Source of the DNA: Thalassospira xianhensis MCCC 1A02616 | GTDB lineage: Bacteria; Pseudomonadota; Alphaproteobacteria; Rhodospirillales; Thalassospiraceae | Direction of reading: 5' to 3' | Assembly (NCBI RefSeq): GCF_003326475.1 | Contig: NZ_JPWA01000011.1 | Span: 62,001 to 126,000, forward strand | Length of the DNA: 64,000 nt | In this document: piece by piece, positions 52,680 to 61,138 of the stretch | Layout of the letters: each line of letters opens with the position of its first letter | How positions within the stretch are numbered: the stretch's first letter is position 1 | Made by a program: the position numbers and the translations under genes | Notes under the pieces: model-generated | Seen by the model: only the letters and a program-made list of their open reading frames with translations | Database searches by the model: none | Told to the model about the DNA's origin: nothing

Positions 52680-53816
52680 ATGACCAATGCCGTTATTGCC
52701 GGATATGTCCGGTCGCCTTTCACCCCGGCACGTAAAGGTGCCCTTGCCAAGGTCCGTCCTGACGATCTTGCTGCACAGGTTGTCAAAGGTCTGGTGGAAA
52801 AAACCGGTATCGATCCCAACACGATCGAGGATCTGGTTCTGGGCTGTGCCTTCCCCGAAGGCGAACAGGGACTTAACGTCGCCCGCCTGATCACTTTCCT
52901 TGCCGGTCTGCCGCGTTCTGTTGGCGGTGTCACGGTCAACCGTTTCTGCGGATCGTCCATGCAATCGATCCATCAGGCAGCAGGTGCCATCGCGATTGGT
53001 GCCGGTGATGCCTTCATCTGTGCCGGTATCGAAAGCATGTCGCGCGTGCCGATGATGGGCTTCAACCCGATGCCAAACCCGGCCCTCTATAAGGAAATGC
53101 CCGAGGCATATATGGGCATGGGCGACACCGCAGAAAATGTCGCGACCAAATACAGCCTTTCGCGCACCGATCAGGAAGCCTTTGCCGTAGAAAGCCATAA
53201 AAAGGCCGCCGCAGCACAGGCAGCAGGCAAATTTGGCGATGAAATCATCCCGATTGAAGGCCCCGATGGCACAATCGCCGAAGATGGCTGCATTCGCGGC
53301 GACACCACAGCCGAAGGCCTTGCCGATCTGAAACCGGCCTTCAAGGCGGATGGTGTTGTCACCGCCGGAACATCCTCGCCGCTGACCGATGGCGCATCGG
53401 CCGTTCTGGTTTGCTCCGAAGAATATGCCAAGAAACACGGCCTGACCCCGCTGGCGCGGATCAAATCTGTTGCTGTCGATGGCTGCCTGCCGGAAATCAT
53501 GGGAATCGGGCCGGTTGGCGCCTCGAAAAAGGCACTGGCGCGCGCTGGTATCAAGGCATCCGACCTTAATGTCGTTGAACTGAACGAAGCTTTCTCGTCG
53601 CAGGCAATGGCCAGCATTTCCGACCTTGGTCTGGATATCAAAACCGTCAATATCGACGGTGGTGCACTGGCCATCGGGCATCCGCTTGGCGCAACGGGCG
53701 CACGTATTGTTGGCAAGGCCGCCGCCCTACTGAAACGTGAAGGCGGCAAATACGCACTTGCCTCGCAATGTATTGGCGGGGGTCAGGGGATCGCGACCAT
53801 TCTGGAGGCGATGTAA
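52680..53816 (+). CDS. fadA: Acetyl-CoA acyltransferase (3-ketoacyl-CoA thiolase)
   Basis: Cleaves 3-ketoacyl-CoA with CoA to acetyl-CoA and a shortened acyl-CoA. The 378 residues have the nucleophile Cys90 in VNRFCGSSMQ, His334 in IGHPLGATGAR and Cys364 in SQCIGGGQG, so the catalytic set is complete. AGGAAGGA lies upstream of the ATG. Its stop overlaps the next start by one base (TAATG), so the thiolase is coupled with the dehydrogenase/hydratase as in a multienzyme complex. Confidence 0.95.
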   Translation: MTNAVIAGYVRSPFTPARKGALAKVRPDDLAAQVVKGLVEKTGIDPNTIEDLVLGCAFPEGEQGLNVARLITFLAGLPRSVGGVTVNRFCGSSMQSIHQAAGAIAIGAGDAFICAGIESMSRVPMMGFNPMPNPALYKEMPEAYMGMGDTAENVATKYSLSRTDQEAFAVESHKKAAAAQAAGKFGDEIIPIEGPDGTIAEDGCIRGDTTAEGLADLKPAFKADGVVTAGTSSPLTDGASAVLVCSEEYAKKHGLTPLARIKSVAVDGCLPEIMGIGPVGASKKALARAGIKASDLNVVELNEAFSSQAMASISDLGLDIKTVNIDGGALAIGHPLGATGARIVGKAAALLKREGGKYALASQCIGGGQGIATILEAM

Positions 53817-56143
53817 TGGCCCAGGAAATCAAACAGGTCGCCGTTATCGGCGCCGGTGTTATGGGCGCGGGGATCGCCGCCCATATCGCCAACTCGGGCA
53901 CGCCCGTTCTGTTGCTTGATATCGTTCCCGAAGGATCAAAAAACCGCAACGCGGTTGCCGAGGGTGCGGTTGCCAAAATGCTGAAAACCGATCCGGCCCC
54001 GTTCATGTCCAAACGCGTGGCAAAGCTGATCACGTGCGGCAATATCGAGGACGACCTTGATAAACTGGCCAAATGTGACTGGATCGTCGAGGCCGTCATC
54101 GAACGCCTGGATATCAAGCAGGATCTGTATCGCAAAATTGACGCGGTTCGCGCCAAGGGATCGGTTGTCTCGTCAAACACCTCGACCATTCCGCTTGCCA
54201 CATTGATCGATGGCATGGGCGACGGGTTTGCGCAGGATTTCATCATCACGCATTTCTTCAACCCGCCGCGCTATATGCGTTTGCTGGAACTGGTCGGATC
54301 AAACGTCACCCGAAACGGTGTCATCGACATGGTCGCGGAATTTGCCGACCATAAACTGGGCAAGACCTGTGTCATCTGCCATGACAAGCCGGGCTTTATC
54401 GCCAACCGCCTTGGTGTCTACTGGATTCAGGCCGCAATGGTCGAAGCCATGGACCGGGGATTGACCGTTGAAGAAGCCGACAGCGTCATTGGTCGCCCGT
54501 TCGGTATCCCCAAAACCGGTGTCTTTGGCCTGATGGATCTGGTGGGTCTGGATTTGATGCCGCATGTCCAATCGAGCATGGCAGGTAGCCTTGATAAATC
54601 CGATCCGTTCCACGCCATTTACCGCGAAAGTGATCTGGTCGGAAAACTGATCGCGGATGGCTATACCGGCCGCAAGGGCAAGGGTGGTTTTTACCGTCTG
54701 AACCGTGAAGGGGGCGAAAAGGTCAAGGAATCGGTCAATCTTCAGACCGGTGAATTTGCCAAATCGGAAAAAGCCCGCCTTGAAAGCGTCCGATCTGCCG
54801 GTAAAGACCCGCGCAAAATGATGGAAGCAAAGGACAAGGGGGGCCTTTATGGCCGTGCCGTGATGGCCAAAACCATTGCCTATGCCGCCTTCATCGCCGA
54901 AGAAGCCGCCAATTCGATTGTCGATGTCGATGACGCGATGAAACTTGGCTATGCGTGGAAAACCGGTCCGTTCGAACTGATCGATGCCATCGGGGTCGAT
55001 ACCCTGATTGCCATGCTTGAAGCGGACGGTATCGAGGTCCCGGCATTACTAAAAAAGGCGGCCGGGAAATCGTTTTACAAGGTCGAAGACGGCACGCTGT
55101 TCTTCCTTGGTTTTGATGGCAAATACGCCAAGGTCGTTCGCCCGGACGGTGTTCTTCTGCTTGAAGACATCAAACGCAAATCTGAACCGGTTGTCGGTAA
55201 CCGCGCCGCATCGCTTTGGGATATCGGTGATGGCGTTGCCTGCCTTGAATTCCATACCAAAATGAATGCGCTTGATGCTGACGTTCTTGGCATGGTCAAG
55301 ACATCCATCCGGACTGTCAAAAAGCAGTTCAAGGCAATGGTGATCTATAACGAAGGCAGCAATTTCTCCGCCGGGGCCAACCTTGGTCTGGCGCTGTTTG
55401 CCGCCAATATCGCCGCGTGGCCGGAAATCGAAAACCTCGTTGAAACCGGTCAGGAAACCTACAAGGCCCTTAAATATTCGCCCTTCCCGGTTGTTGGCGC
55501 ACCCAGCGGCATGGCACTGGGCGGTGGCTGCGAGGTGCTTCTGCATTGTGACGCGGTGCAGGCCCACGGGGAAACCTATATCGGTCTGGTCGAGCCCGGT
55601 GTTGGCCTGATCCCGGCCTGGGGCGGGTGCAAGGAAATGATCCGTCGCTGGTCCGAAAACCCGAAATTCCCCAAGGGCCCGATGGCACCAAGTGCCAAGG
55701 CATTTGAAATCATTTCGGTGGCAACCGTTGCCAAATCCGCAATGGAAGCCAAGGAAAACCTGTTCTTCCGCGAGGGTGATGGCATCACCATGAACCGCAA
55801 CCGTCTGCTGGCCGATGCCAAGGCACGCGCGCTTTCAATGGTCGAGGATTACGAAGCCCCCGAAGAATTCACCTATCGCCTTCCGGGCGAAAGCGCACGG
55901 GTTGCCTTCGAGATGGCCGTTGATGGTTTCTATCGCCTCGGCAAAGCCACCGATTACGACCGCGTCGTCGCAGGTGAACTTGCCAGGGTTCTCGCCGGTG
56001 GTGACACCGACGTCACCGAAGAACTTTCCGAAGACGATATTCTGGAACTGGAGCGCGAAGGCTTCATGCGTCTGGTCCGCAACGAAGGCACCATGGCCCG
56101 GGTCGAGCATATGCTGCTGACCGGCAAGCCGTTGCGAAACTAG
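53816..56143 (+). CDS. fadN: 3-hydroxyacyl-CoA dehydrogenase / enoyl-CoA hydratase fusion, FadN-like
   Basis: A 775-residue bifunctional beta-oxidation enzyme. The NAD-binding dehydrogenase comes first (VIGAGVMGAGIAAHIANSG, residues about 9-27; THFFNPPRYMRLLELV with the catalytic His; DKPGFIANRLGVY). A second dehydrogenase helical domain follows, and the hydratase domain is last (about 475-700, FSAGANLGLALFA, GMALGGGCEVLLHCD and EPGVGLIPAWGG). This order is the reverse of E. coli FadB and matches Bacillus FadN. The start at 53816 has GGAGG eight bases upstream. Confidence 0.92.
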   Translation: MAQEIKQVAVIGAGVMGAGIAAHIANSGTPVLLLDIVPEGSKNRNAVAEGAVAKMLKTDPAPFMSKRVAKLITCGNIEDDLDKLAKCDWIVEAVIERLDIKQDLYRKIDAVRAKGSVVSSNTSTIPLATLIDGMGDGFAQDFIITHFFNPPRYMRLLELVGSNVTRNGVIDMVAEFADHKLGKTCVICHDKPGFIANRLGVYWIQAAMVEAMDRGLTVEEADSVIGRPFGIPKTGVFGLMDLVGLDLMPHVQSSMAGSLDKSDPFHAIYRESDLVGKLIADGYTGRKGKGGFYRLNREGGEKVKESVNLQTGEFAKSEKARLESVRSAGKDPRKMMEAKDKGGLYGRAVMAKTIAYAAFIAEEAANSIVDVDDAMKLGYAWKTGPFELIDAIGVDTLIAMLEADGIEVPALLKKAAGKSFYKVEDGTLFFLGFDGKYAKVVRPDGVLLLEDIKRKSEPVVGNRAASLWDIGDGVACLEFHTKMNALDADVLGMVKTSIRTVKKQFKAMVIYNEGSNFSAGANLGLALFAANIAAWPEIENLVETGQETYKALKYSPFPVVGAPSGMALGGGCEVLLHCDAVQAHGETYIGLVEPGVGLIPAWGGCKEMIRRWSENPKFPKGPMAPSAKAFEIISVATVAKSAMEAKENLFFREGDGITMNRNRLLADAKARALSMVEDYEAPEEFTYRLPGESARVAFEMAVDGFYRLGKATDYDRVVAGELARVLAGGDTDVTEELSEDDILELEREGFMRLVRNEGTMARVEHMLLTGKPLRN

Positions 56144-56161
56144 GACGAGGAGGACAGAAAA

Positions 56162-57946
56162 ATGGCCCAATATAAAGCACCGCTGCGCGACATGCGCTTC
56201 GTCCTGACCGAACTGTTTGACTATAACGACATCAACCAGATGCCCGGATGCGAGGATTTCACACCGGACGTTGTCGATGCCGTTCTCGAAGAAGCCGCCA
56301 AGGTCTGCGAGGAACTCCTGTTCCCGATCAACCGTTCGGGTGACGAGGAAGGCTGTCATTGGGATGATGGTGTCGTCACCACGCCCAAGGGCTTCAAGGA
56401 AGCCTATCAGACCTTTGCCGAAGGCGGATGGACCGGCATTGCCTGCGATCCTGTCTATGGCGGTCAGGGTGCCCCGAAAACGATCAATGCCCTGGTCGAA
56501 GAAATGATCTGTTCGACCAACCTGTCATTTGGGATGTATCCGGGTCTGTCTTTTGGGGCCTATGCTGCCCTTCACAGCCACGCCTCGAACGAACTGAAGG
56601 ACAAGTATCTTCCGAAAATGGTCGACGGCACGTGGGCTGGCACCATGTGTCTGACCGAACCGCATTGCGGTACCGATCTTGGCATCATCAAGACCAAGGC
56701 CGAACCGCGTGAAGACGGATCCTATGCCATTTCCGGCACCAAGATTTTCATCTCGGCCGGGGAACATGACCTGACGGAAAACATCATCCATCTGGTTCTG
56801 GCAAAGCTGCCCGATGCGCCCAAGGGGACCAAGGGTATTTCCCTGTTCCTTGTCCCGAAATTCATGGTTGGCGACGACGGAACCCTTGGGCATCGCAACG
56901 CGGTCAAATGCGGGTCGATCGAACACAAGATGGGCATCAAGGCATCCGCCACCTGTGTCATGAACTTTGACGGCGCAATCGGCTATCTGGTCGGTGAACC
57001 GCACCAAGGCATGCCCGCCATGTTCACCATGATGAACCAGGAACGCCTTTCGGTCGGCATTCAGGGCCTGGGCCTTGGAGAAGCCGCCTATCAGGGGGCG
57101 GCGGCCTATGCCCGTGACCGCCTGCAAGGCCGGGCATTGACCGGCCCCAAAAGCCCGGACAAACCCGCCGACTCCCTGTTGGTGCATCCCGATGTACGCC
57201 GGATGCTTCTGACCGCACGCGCGACCAACGAAGGCTGCCGGGCGATGGGCATTTGGGTGGCGCGCGCGCTTGATACCGCCAAACACCATGCCGATCCGGT
57301 CAAACGCGAAGAAGCCGACGAATTCGTCCAGTTGATGACGCCAATCGTCAAGGCCCTGTTCACCGATTGGGGTTTCGATAACACCAATCTTGGCGTGCAG
57401 GTTTTTGGCGGGCACGGTTACATCCGAGAATGGGGCATGGAACAATATGTTCGTGATGCCCGCATCGCCCAGATTTACGAAGGCACCAACGGCATTCAGG
57501 CGCTTGACCTTGTCGGACGTAAAATGCCGGCAAAGGCCGGTCGTTACCTTCGGCGTTTCTTCCATCCGGTGCAGGAATATATCGAAGCCAACGTCTCCAA
57601 GGACGGGCTTGGCGATTTTGTTCAGCCACTGGCAAAGGCCTTCATGCGTTTGCAGCAGGCCACCGGTGAACTGGCCCAACGCGGCATGAAAAACCCGAAC
57701 GAAGCCGGGGCTGCGGCCACCGAATTCCTGCGTCTGTTTGGTCTGGTCGCGGTCGGTTTCATGTGGGCCCGCATGGCCGAAGTCGCCCTTGCCAAAAAGG
57801 ACGACGATCCGGACGGTTTCTATAAGGCGAAACTGATCACCGCCAAATTCTATATGGAACGCATCCTGCCGCAGTCTGGCGCACTTTTCAGCGCGATGAT
57901 GGCGGGGTCTGGCACCATGATGGAACTGGACGAGGATCTGTTCTGA
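56162..57946 (+). CDS. Acyl-CoA dehydrogenase (long FadE/DmdC-like form)
   Basis: A flavoprotein that introduces the first double bond into acyl-CoA. At 594 residues it is longer than the usual 380-residue enzymes because of an extra C-terminal domain. Features include YKAPLRDMRFVLTELFDY at the start, MCLTEPHCGTDLGIIKTKA in the middle domain and the catalytic Glu440 in IYEGTNGIQALDLVGRK. The same type includes Bacillus FadE and the dimethylsulfoniopropionate enzyme DmdC; the neighbours favour fatty-acid oxidation. It follows the fusion gene by 18 bp with GAGGAGGA before the ATG. Confidence 0.93.
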   Translation: MAQYKAPLRDMRFVLTELFDYNDINQMPGCEDFTPDVVDAVLEEAAKVCEELLFPINRSGDEEGCHWDDGVVTTPKGFKEAYQTFAEGGWTGIACDPVYGGQGAPKTINALVEEMICSTNLSFGMYPGLSFGAYAALHSHASNELKDKYLPKMVDGTWAGTMCLTEPHCGTDLGIIKTKAEPREDGSYAISGTKIFISAGEHDLTENIIHLVLAKLPDAPKGTKGISLFLVPKFMVGDDGTLGHRNAVKCGSIEHKMGIKASATCVMNFDGAIGYLVGEPHQGMPAMFTMMNQERLSVGIQGLGLGEAAYQGAAAYARDRLQGRALTGPKSPDKPADSLLVHPDVRRMLLTARATNEGCRAMGIWVARALDTAKHHADPVKREEADEFVQLMTPIVKALFTDWGFDNTNLGVQVFGGHGYIREWGMEQYVRDARIAQIYEGTNGIQALDLVGRKMPAKAGRYLRRFFHPVQEYIEANVSKDGLGDFVQPLAKAFMRLQQATGELAQRGMKNPNEAGAAATEFLRLFGLVAVGFMWARMAEVALAKKDDDPDGFYKAKLITAKFYMERILPQSGALFSAMMAGSGTMMELDEDLF

Positions 57947-58001
57947 TCATGCAAACGGGCCGCATCCCTCACCCGGCAAGCATTGGCGCAAGGAGCCTGT
58001 C

Positions 58002-58532
58002 GTGAATCTGATTTTCCGACTGATCCGTGTGCTGGTCTTGTCCTGGTTGCGGCCCGGTCTGCACCCGCTTGATCCGTCTGTCTTGTCATTTCGGGCGTGG
58101 CCATTGGATCTGGATATCAATGTCCATATGACCAATTCGCGGTACTTCGCATTGATGGATCTGGGGCGCACCGAACTGATCCTGCGCAACGGCATCGCAA
58201 GACAGATGTTCAAACGCAAATGGCAGCCTGTCGTGTCCGGGTCCACCATGCGGTTCAAGCGCGCGATCAAACCGTTTCAGCGCTTCGGTCTCGAAACCCG
58301 GGCGCTTTATTGGGACGAAAAGGGTTTCTATCTGGAACAGCGCTTTACCGCGAAGGGCAAGACACTGGCACTGGGCGTTGTGAAGGCCGTGTTTGTCGGC
58401 CCTGATGGCATCGTCCCACCCGAACAGATTTGCCGTCTGGTGGGTGCGGATGAAACATCACCGGTCATGCCCGACTGGCTTTCGGGCTGGCCAGACATGG
58501 AAACCGCCATCGAAGCACGGCTTGCCGCCTGA
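58002..58532 (+). CDS. Hotdog-fold acyl-CoA thioesterase (Them6-like)
   Basis: A 176-residue thioesterase-like hotdog protein. PLDLDINVHMTNSRYFALMDLGRTELI contains the catalytic Asp/Asn region, and the central helix and SGSTMRFKRAIKPFQRF strand follow the 4HBT pattern. It probably releases free acid from acyl-CoA when the pool is too high. It starts at GTG 58002 with AAGGAG six bases before, 55 bp after the dehydrogenase. Confidence 0.85.
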   Translation: MNLIFRLIRVLVLSWLRPGLHPLDPSVLSFRAWPLDLDINVHMTNSRYFALMDLGRTELILRNGIARQMFKRKWQPVVSGSTMRFKRAIKPFQRFGLETRALYWDEKGFYLEQRFTAKGKTLALGVVKAVFVGPDGIVPPEQICRLVGADETSPVMPDWLSGWPDMETAIEARLAA

Positions 58533-58569
58533 CAAAAAGAACCGGGTGCAAACCCGCGGGAGAATTCAC

Positions 58570-59376
58570 ATGACTTCAACTGATGCCGTCTTGCTTGCGA
58601 TCACCGATCAGATCGCAACGATCACCCTGAACCGGCCCGACCGGATGAATGCGCTTGATCAGTCCATGATCGAAGGGCTTGGCACCGCGCTTGACCGGAT
58701 CGAGGCGGACATTGCCAATATCGGTGCGGTCATTATCGAAGGATCAGGCGGCACGTTCATGGCCGGCGGCGATGTGAAGTTCTTTTATGAGCTGTCGCAA
58801 AACCCGGCGGAAGAATCCCGGCCCCAGATCGAAACCATGATCAACCGGGTCCACGACATCATCATCCGCCTCACCGCCCTGCCCCGTCCGGTCATTGCAA
58901 AGCTCGAAGGGGCGGTTGCCGGGTTTGGCATCAGCCTGATGAATGCCTGCGACCTTGCGGTTGCCGCCGAAGAAACCGTTTTCACACTGGCCTATATCCA
59001 TATCGGCACGTCACCGGATGGCGGATCGACCCATTCGCTGCCCCGCCTTGTCGGCATGAAGAAAGCCAAGGAAATTGCCCTTCTCGGTGACCGGTTCACC
59101 GCGACCGACGCCCACGAATGCGGCCTGGTCAACAAGGTCGTCCCCGCCGATCAACTGGCATCGGCCACGGCAAAATATGCAACCCGCCTTGCCGCCGGTC
59201 CGCGCGATGCGCTTGCCCGAACCAAGGCGTTGCTCAATACCGCGCTTGAACATGATCTGGCCGAACAATTGGAACTGGAAGCCAAGGCTTTCACAAATTG
59301 CGCCGGAAGCCACGACTTCCGCGAAGGTGTCAGCGCCTTTGTCGAAAAACGCAGCCCGCAATTTGGCAAATCATAA
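58570..59376 (+). CDS. Enoyl-CoA hydratase/isomerase family protein
   Basis: A 268-residue crotonase-fold enzyme that hydrates or isomerises unsaturated acyl-CoA. The oxyanion-hole segments are GGTFMAGGDVKFF and AVAGFGISLMNACDLAVA. One of the usual Glu residues of classical hydratases is not obvious at NACDLA, so an isomerase activity is possible. The ATG at 58570 has GGGAG eight bases upstream; the long open frame ahead overlaps the thioesterase and is not used. It probably handles double bonds that the fusion enzyme cannot. Confidence 0.9.
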   Translation: MTSTDAVLLAITDQIATITLNRPDRMNALDQSMIEGLGTALDRIEADIANIGAVIIEGSGGTFMAGGDVKFFYELSQNPAEESRPQIETMINRVHDIIIRLTALPRPVIAKLEGAVAGFGISLMNACDLAVAAEETVFTLAYIHIGTSPDGGSTHSLPRLVGMKKAKEIALLGDRFTATDAHECGLVNKVVPADQLASATAKYATRLAAGPRDALARTKALLNTALEHDLAEQLELEAKAFTNCAGSHDFREGVSAFVEKRSPQFGKS

Positions 59377-59397
59377 GAAAATTCAGGGAAGAAAATC

Positions 59398-60291
59398 ATG
59401 GCAAGTCTTGCAGGCAAAACACTGTTCATTACCGGCGCATCGCGCGGGATCGGCAAAGCCATCGCGCTGCGTGCGGCACGCGACGGGGCAAATATCGCAA
59501 TCATCGCCAAAACCGATGAACCCCATCCCAAACTGCCCGGCACCATTCACAGTGCTGCCGCCGAGATCGAGGAAGCCGGTGGCAAGGCACTCGCCCTTAA
59601 AACCGATATTCGCGAAGAAGACCAGATCGCCGATGCGGTCGCCAGAACCGTCGAAACTTTTGGCGGGATCGACATCCTGATCAACAATGCCAGTGCGATC
59701 AACCTGACCCCGACCCTGGAAACACCGATGAAGCGGTTTGACCTGATGTATCAGGTCAACACGCGGGCCAGTTTCGCCTGCGCGCAGGCCTGCCTGCCGC
59801 ATCTGATGAAATCCGAGAACCCGCATATCCTGACCATGTCGCCACCGCCCAACCTGTCGGCACAATGGTTTGCCAATCACACCGCCTATACGATTTCAAA
59901 ATACGGTATGAGCCTCGTGACGCTGGGTCTTGCTGCGGAATTCGAGGATGAAGGTGTGGCCGTTAACTCGCTTTGGCCCGTCACCGTCATCGAAACCGCC
60001 GCCCTTAACATGATCCCCGGTCTTGAACAGGGACGTGCGCGTAGCCCCGAAATCCTTGCCGATGCCGCGCATGCCATCCTGACATCGCCTGCACGCGACG
60101 TTACGGGAGGCTTCTTCACCGATGAAAGCGTGCTTGAAGCCATCGGGATCACGGATTTCGAACCCTACAACCTGACACCGGGCAAGGCCCCCTATCCGGA
60201 TTTCTTCCTTGAACTGGACCGGAACGGCAAAAACGATCCGGCCGTTGCCCGGCTTCTTGAAAAACTGTCTGCGGCACGCAAAGCCGCCTGA
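59398..60291 (+). CDS. Short-chain dehydrogenase, HSDL2-like
   Basis: A 297-residue SDR with the NAD(P) motif TGASRGIGK (residues 12-20), NNASA at 96-100 and the catalytic set Ser148, Tyr164 and Lys168 (YTISKYG). The segments HPKLPGTIHSAAAEIEEAGG and MSPPPNLSAQWFANHTAYT are typical of HSDL2, the human peroxisomal/mitochondrial protein that carries a C-terminal SCP2 domain. Here that domain is absent, but a separate SCP2 gene starts the same locus. It ends the beta-oxidation operon. Confidence 0.9.
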   Translation: MASLAGKTLFITGASRGIGKAIALRAARDGANIAIIAKTDEPHPKLPGTIHSAAAEIEEAGGKALALKTDIREEDQIADAVARTVETFGGIDILINNASAINLTPTLETPMKRFDLMYQVNTRASFACAQACLPHLMKSENPHILTMSPPPNLSAQWFANHTAYTISKYGMSLVTLGLAAEFEDEGVAVNSLWPVTVIETAALNMIPGLEQGRARSPEILADAAHAILTSPARDVTGGFFTDESVLEAIGITDFEPYNLTPGKAPYPDFFLELDRNGKNDPAVARLLEKLSAARKAA

Positions 60292-60383
60292 ACCCTTTTT
60301 CGTCGGCGTTGGGGAGTGTGTGCCCTGACGTCATCGGGATCTGATTTCAATCGGGATCAGGTCCCACTCGCCCGCTGAACTCG

Positions 60384-60410
60384 ACCCGCCCTTTGGGCGG
60401 GTTCTTTTTT
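60384..60410 (+). terminator. Terminator of the beta-oxidation operon
   Basis: Stem ACCCGCCC / GGGCGGGT with a TTT loop, followed by TCTTTTTT. It closes the unit that runs from merR or fadA to the SDR gene. Confidence 0.9.
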
Positions 60411-60516
60411 GGCCATATGCACAAACAACAAAGCACCGCCTTTATGGCAGTGCTTCGTTGGGAATGCGCAAATGACGTTGAGGGTAAGACAAGTCAGCGC
60501 AAATCTTTTAAATTAT

Positions 60517-60999
60517 TCAGGATGCGGCCCGGCGATCCAGCGACTGGCGCGGCATCACACAGCTTTTAATCGCCGGAGTCGGGCACATCATCTGTACCGA
60601 CAGGGCAAGGGCCAGGTCTTTGTTGCTGTGTTCGCGATCCAGAAAACGCTCGGACCATGCCTTGTCGCAGTTGGCTGACAGAAACGCGCAACGCATCATG
60701 GCAAAACCGGAAGAACCAAAACAATTGTTCTGACCGCTTAGATCAGCAAACCAGCTTGCGATGGCATCATGGGCCGCCTGATCAAGGATGTCCTGCATGC
60801 TTTCTTTTTCCGTTGTCGCAACGGAGTCCTGCTGCAACGCGGTCCGCAGCTCGTTCACCAGACGCTGATGAGCCTGCGGATTATCAACACTGAACGAACG
60901 CAACCAGGCACGCGCGGTTTCATCGATCAAACGCGTCACGGCAGCAGATTCAAAAGCAGCGTAGGAAAAGCCTTTTGATGCGATGGTCAGATCAGTCAT
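60517..60999 (-). CDS. Hypothetical protein, unknown
   Basis: A 160-residue soluble protein with no signal peptide or membrane helix. It is largely helical and polar, with Cys at about 93, 103 and 110 (NNCFGSSGF, MRCAFLSANCDK) and two more near the C-terminus (MMCPTPAIKSCVM). AGGGG lies nine bases before the ATG, and coding appears real because the frame and base use are consistent. I do not recognise the family. It lies between the fad operon terminator and opgH and is probably transcribed alone. Confidence 0.65.
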   Translation of the reverse strand: MTDLTIASKGFSYAAFESAAVTRLIDETARAWLRSFSVDNPQAHQRLVNELRTALQQDSVATTEKESMQDILDQAAHDAIASWFADLSGQNNCFGSSGFAMMRCAFLSANCDKAWSERFLDREHSNKDLALALSVQMMCPTPAIKSCVMPRQSLDRRAAS

Positions 61000-61138
61000 G
61001 TTTGCGGCCCCTTCGGGCTAAATGGCGACAATCGGTGATTAACTCTTTGGTAAGGATTATAATCACCTAAAAACCGCGGCATATTTTGATTAAATCAGGG
61101 CGTTTTTGTGGCGCGACCCATGCAAGAAAATCAATGCA

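Noticed and set aside
56525-57679. 384-codon minus-strand frame
   Set aside because: Antisense to the acyl-CoA dehydrogenase, whose motifs and catalytic Glu are intact.
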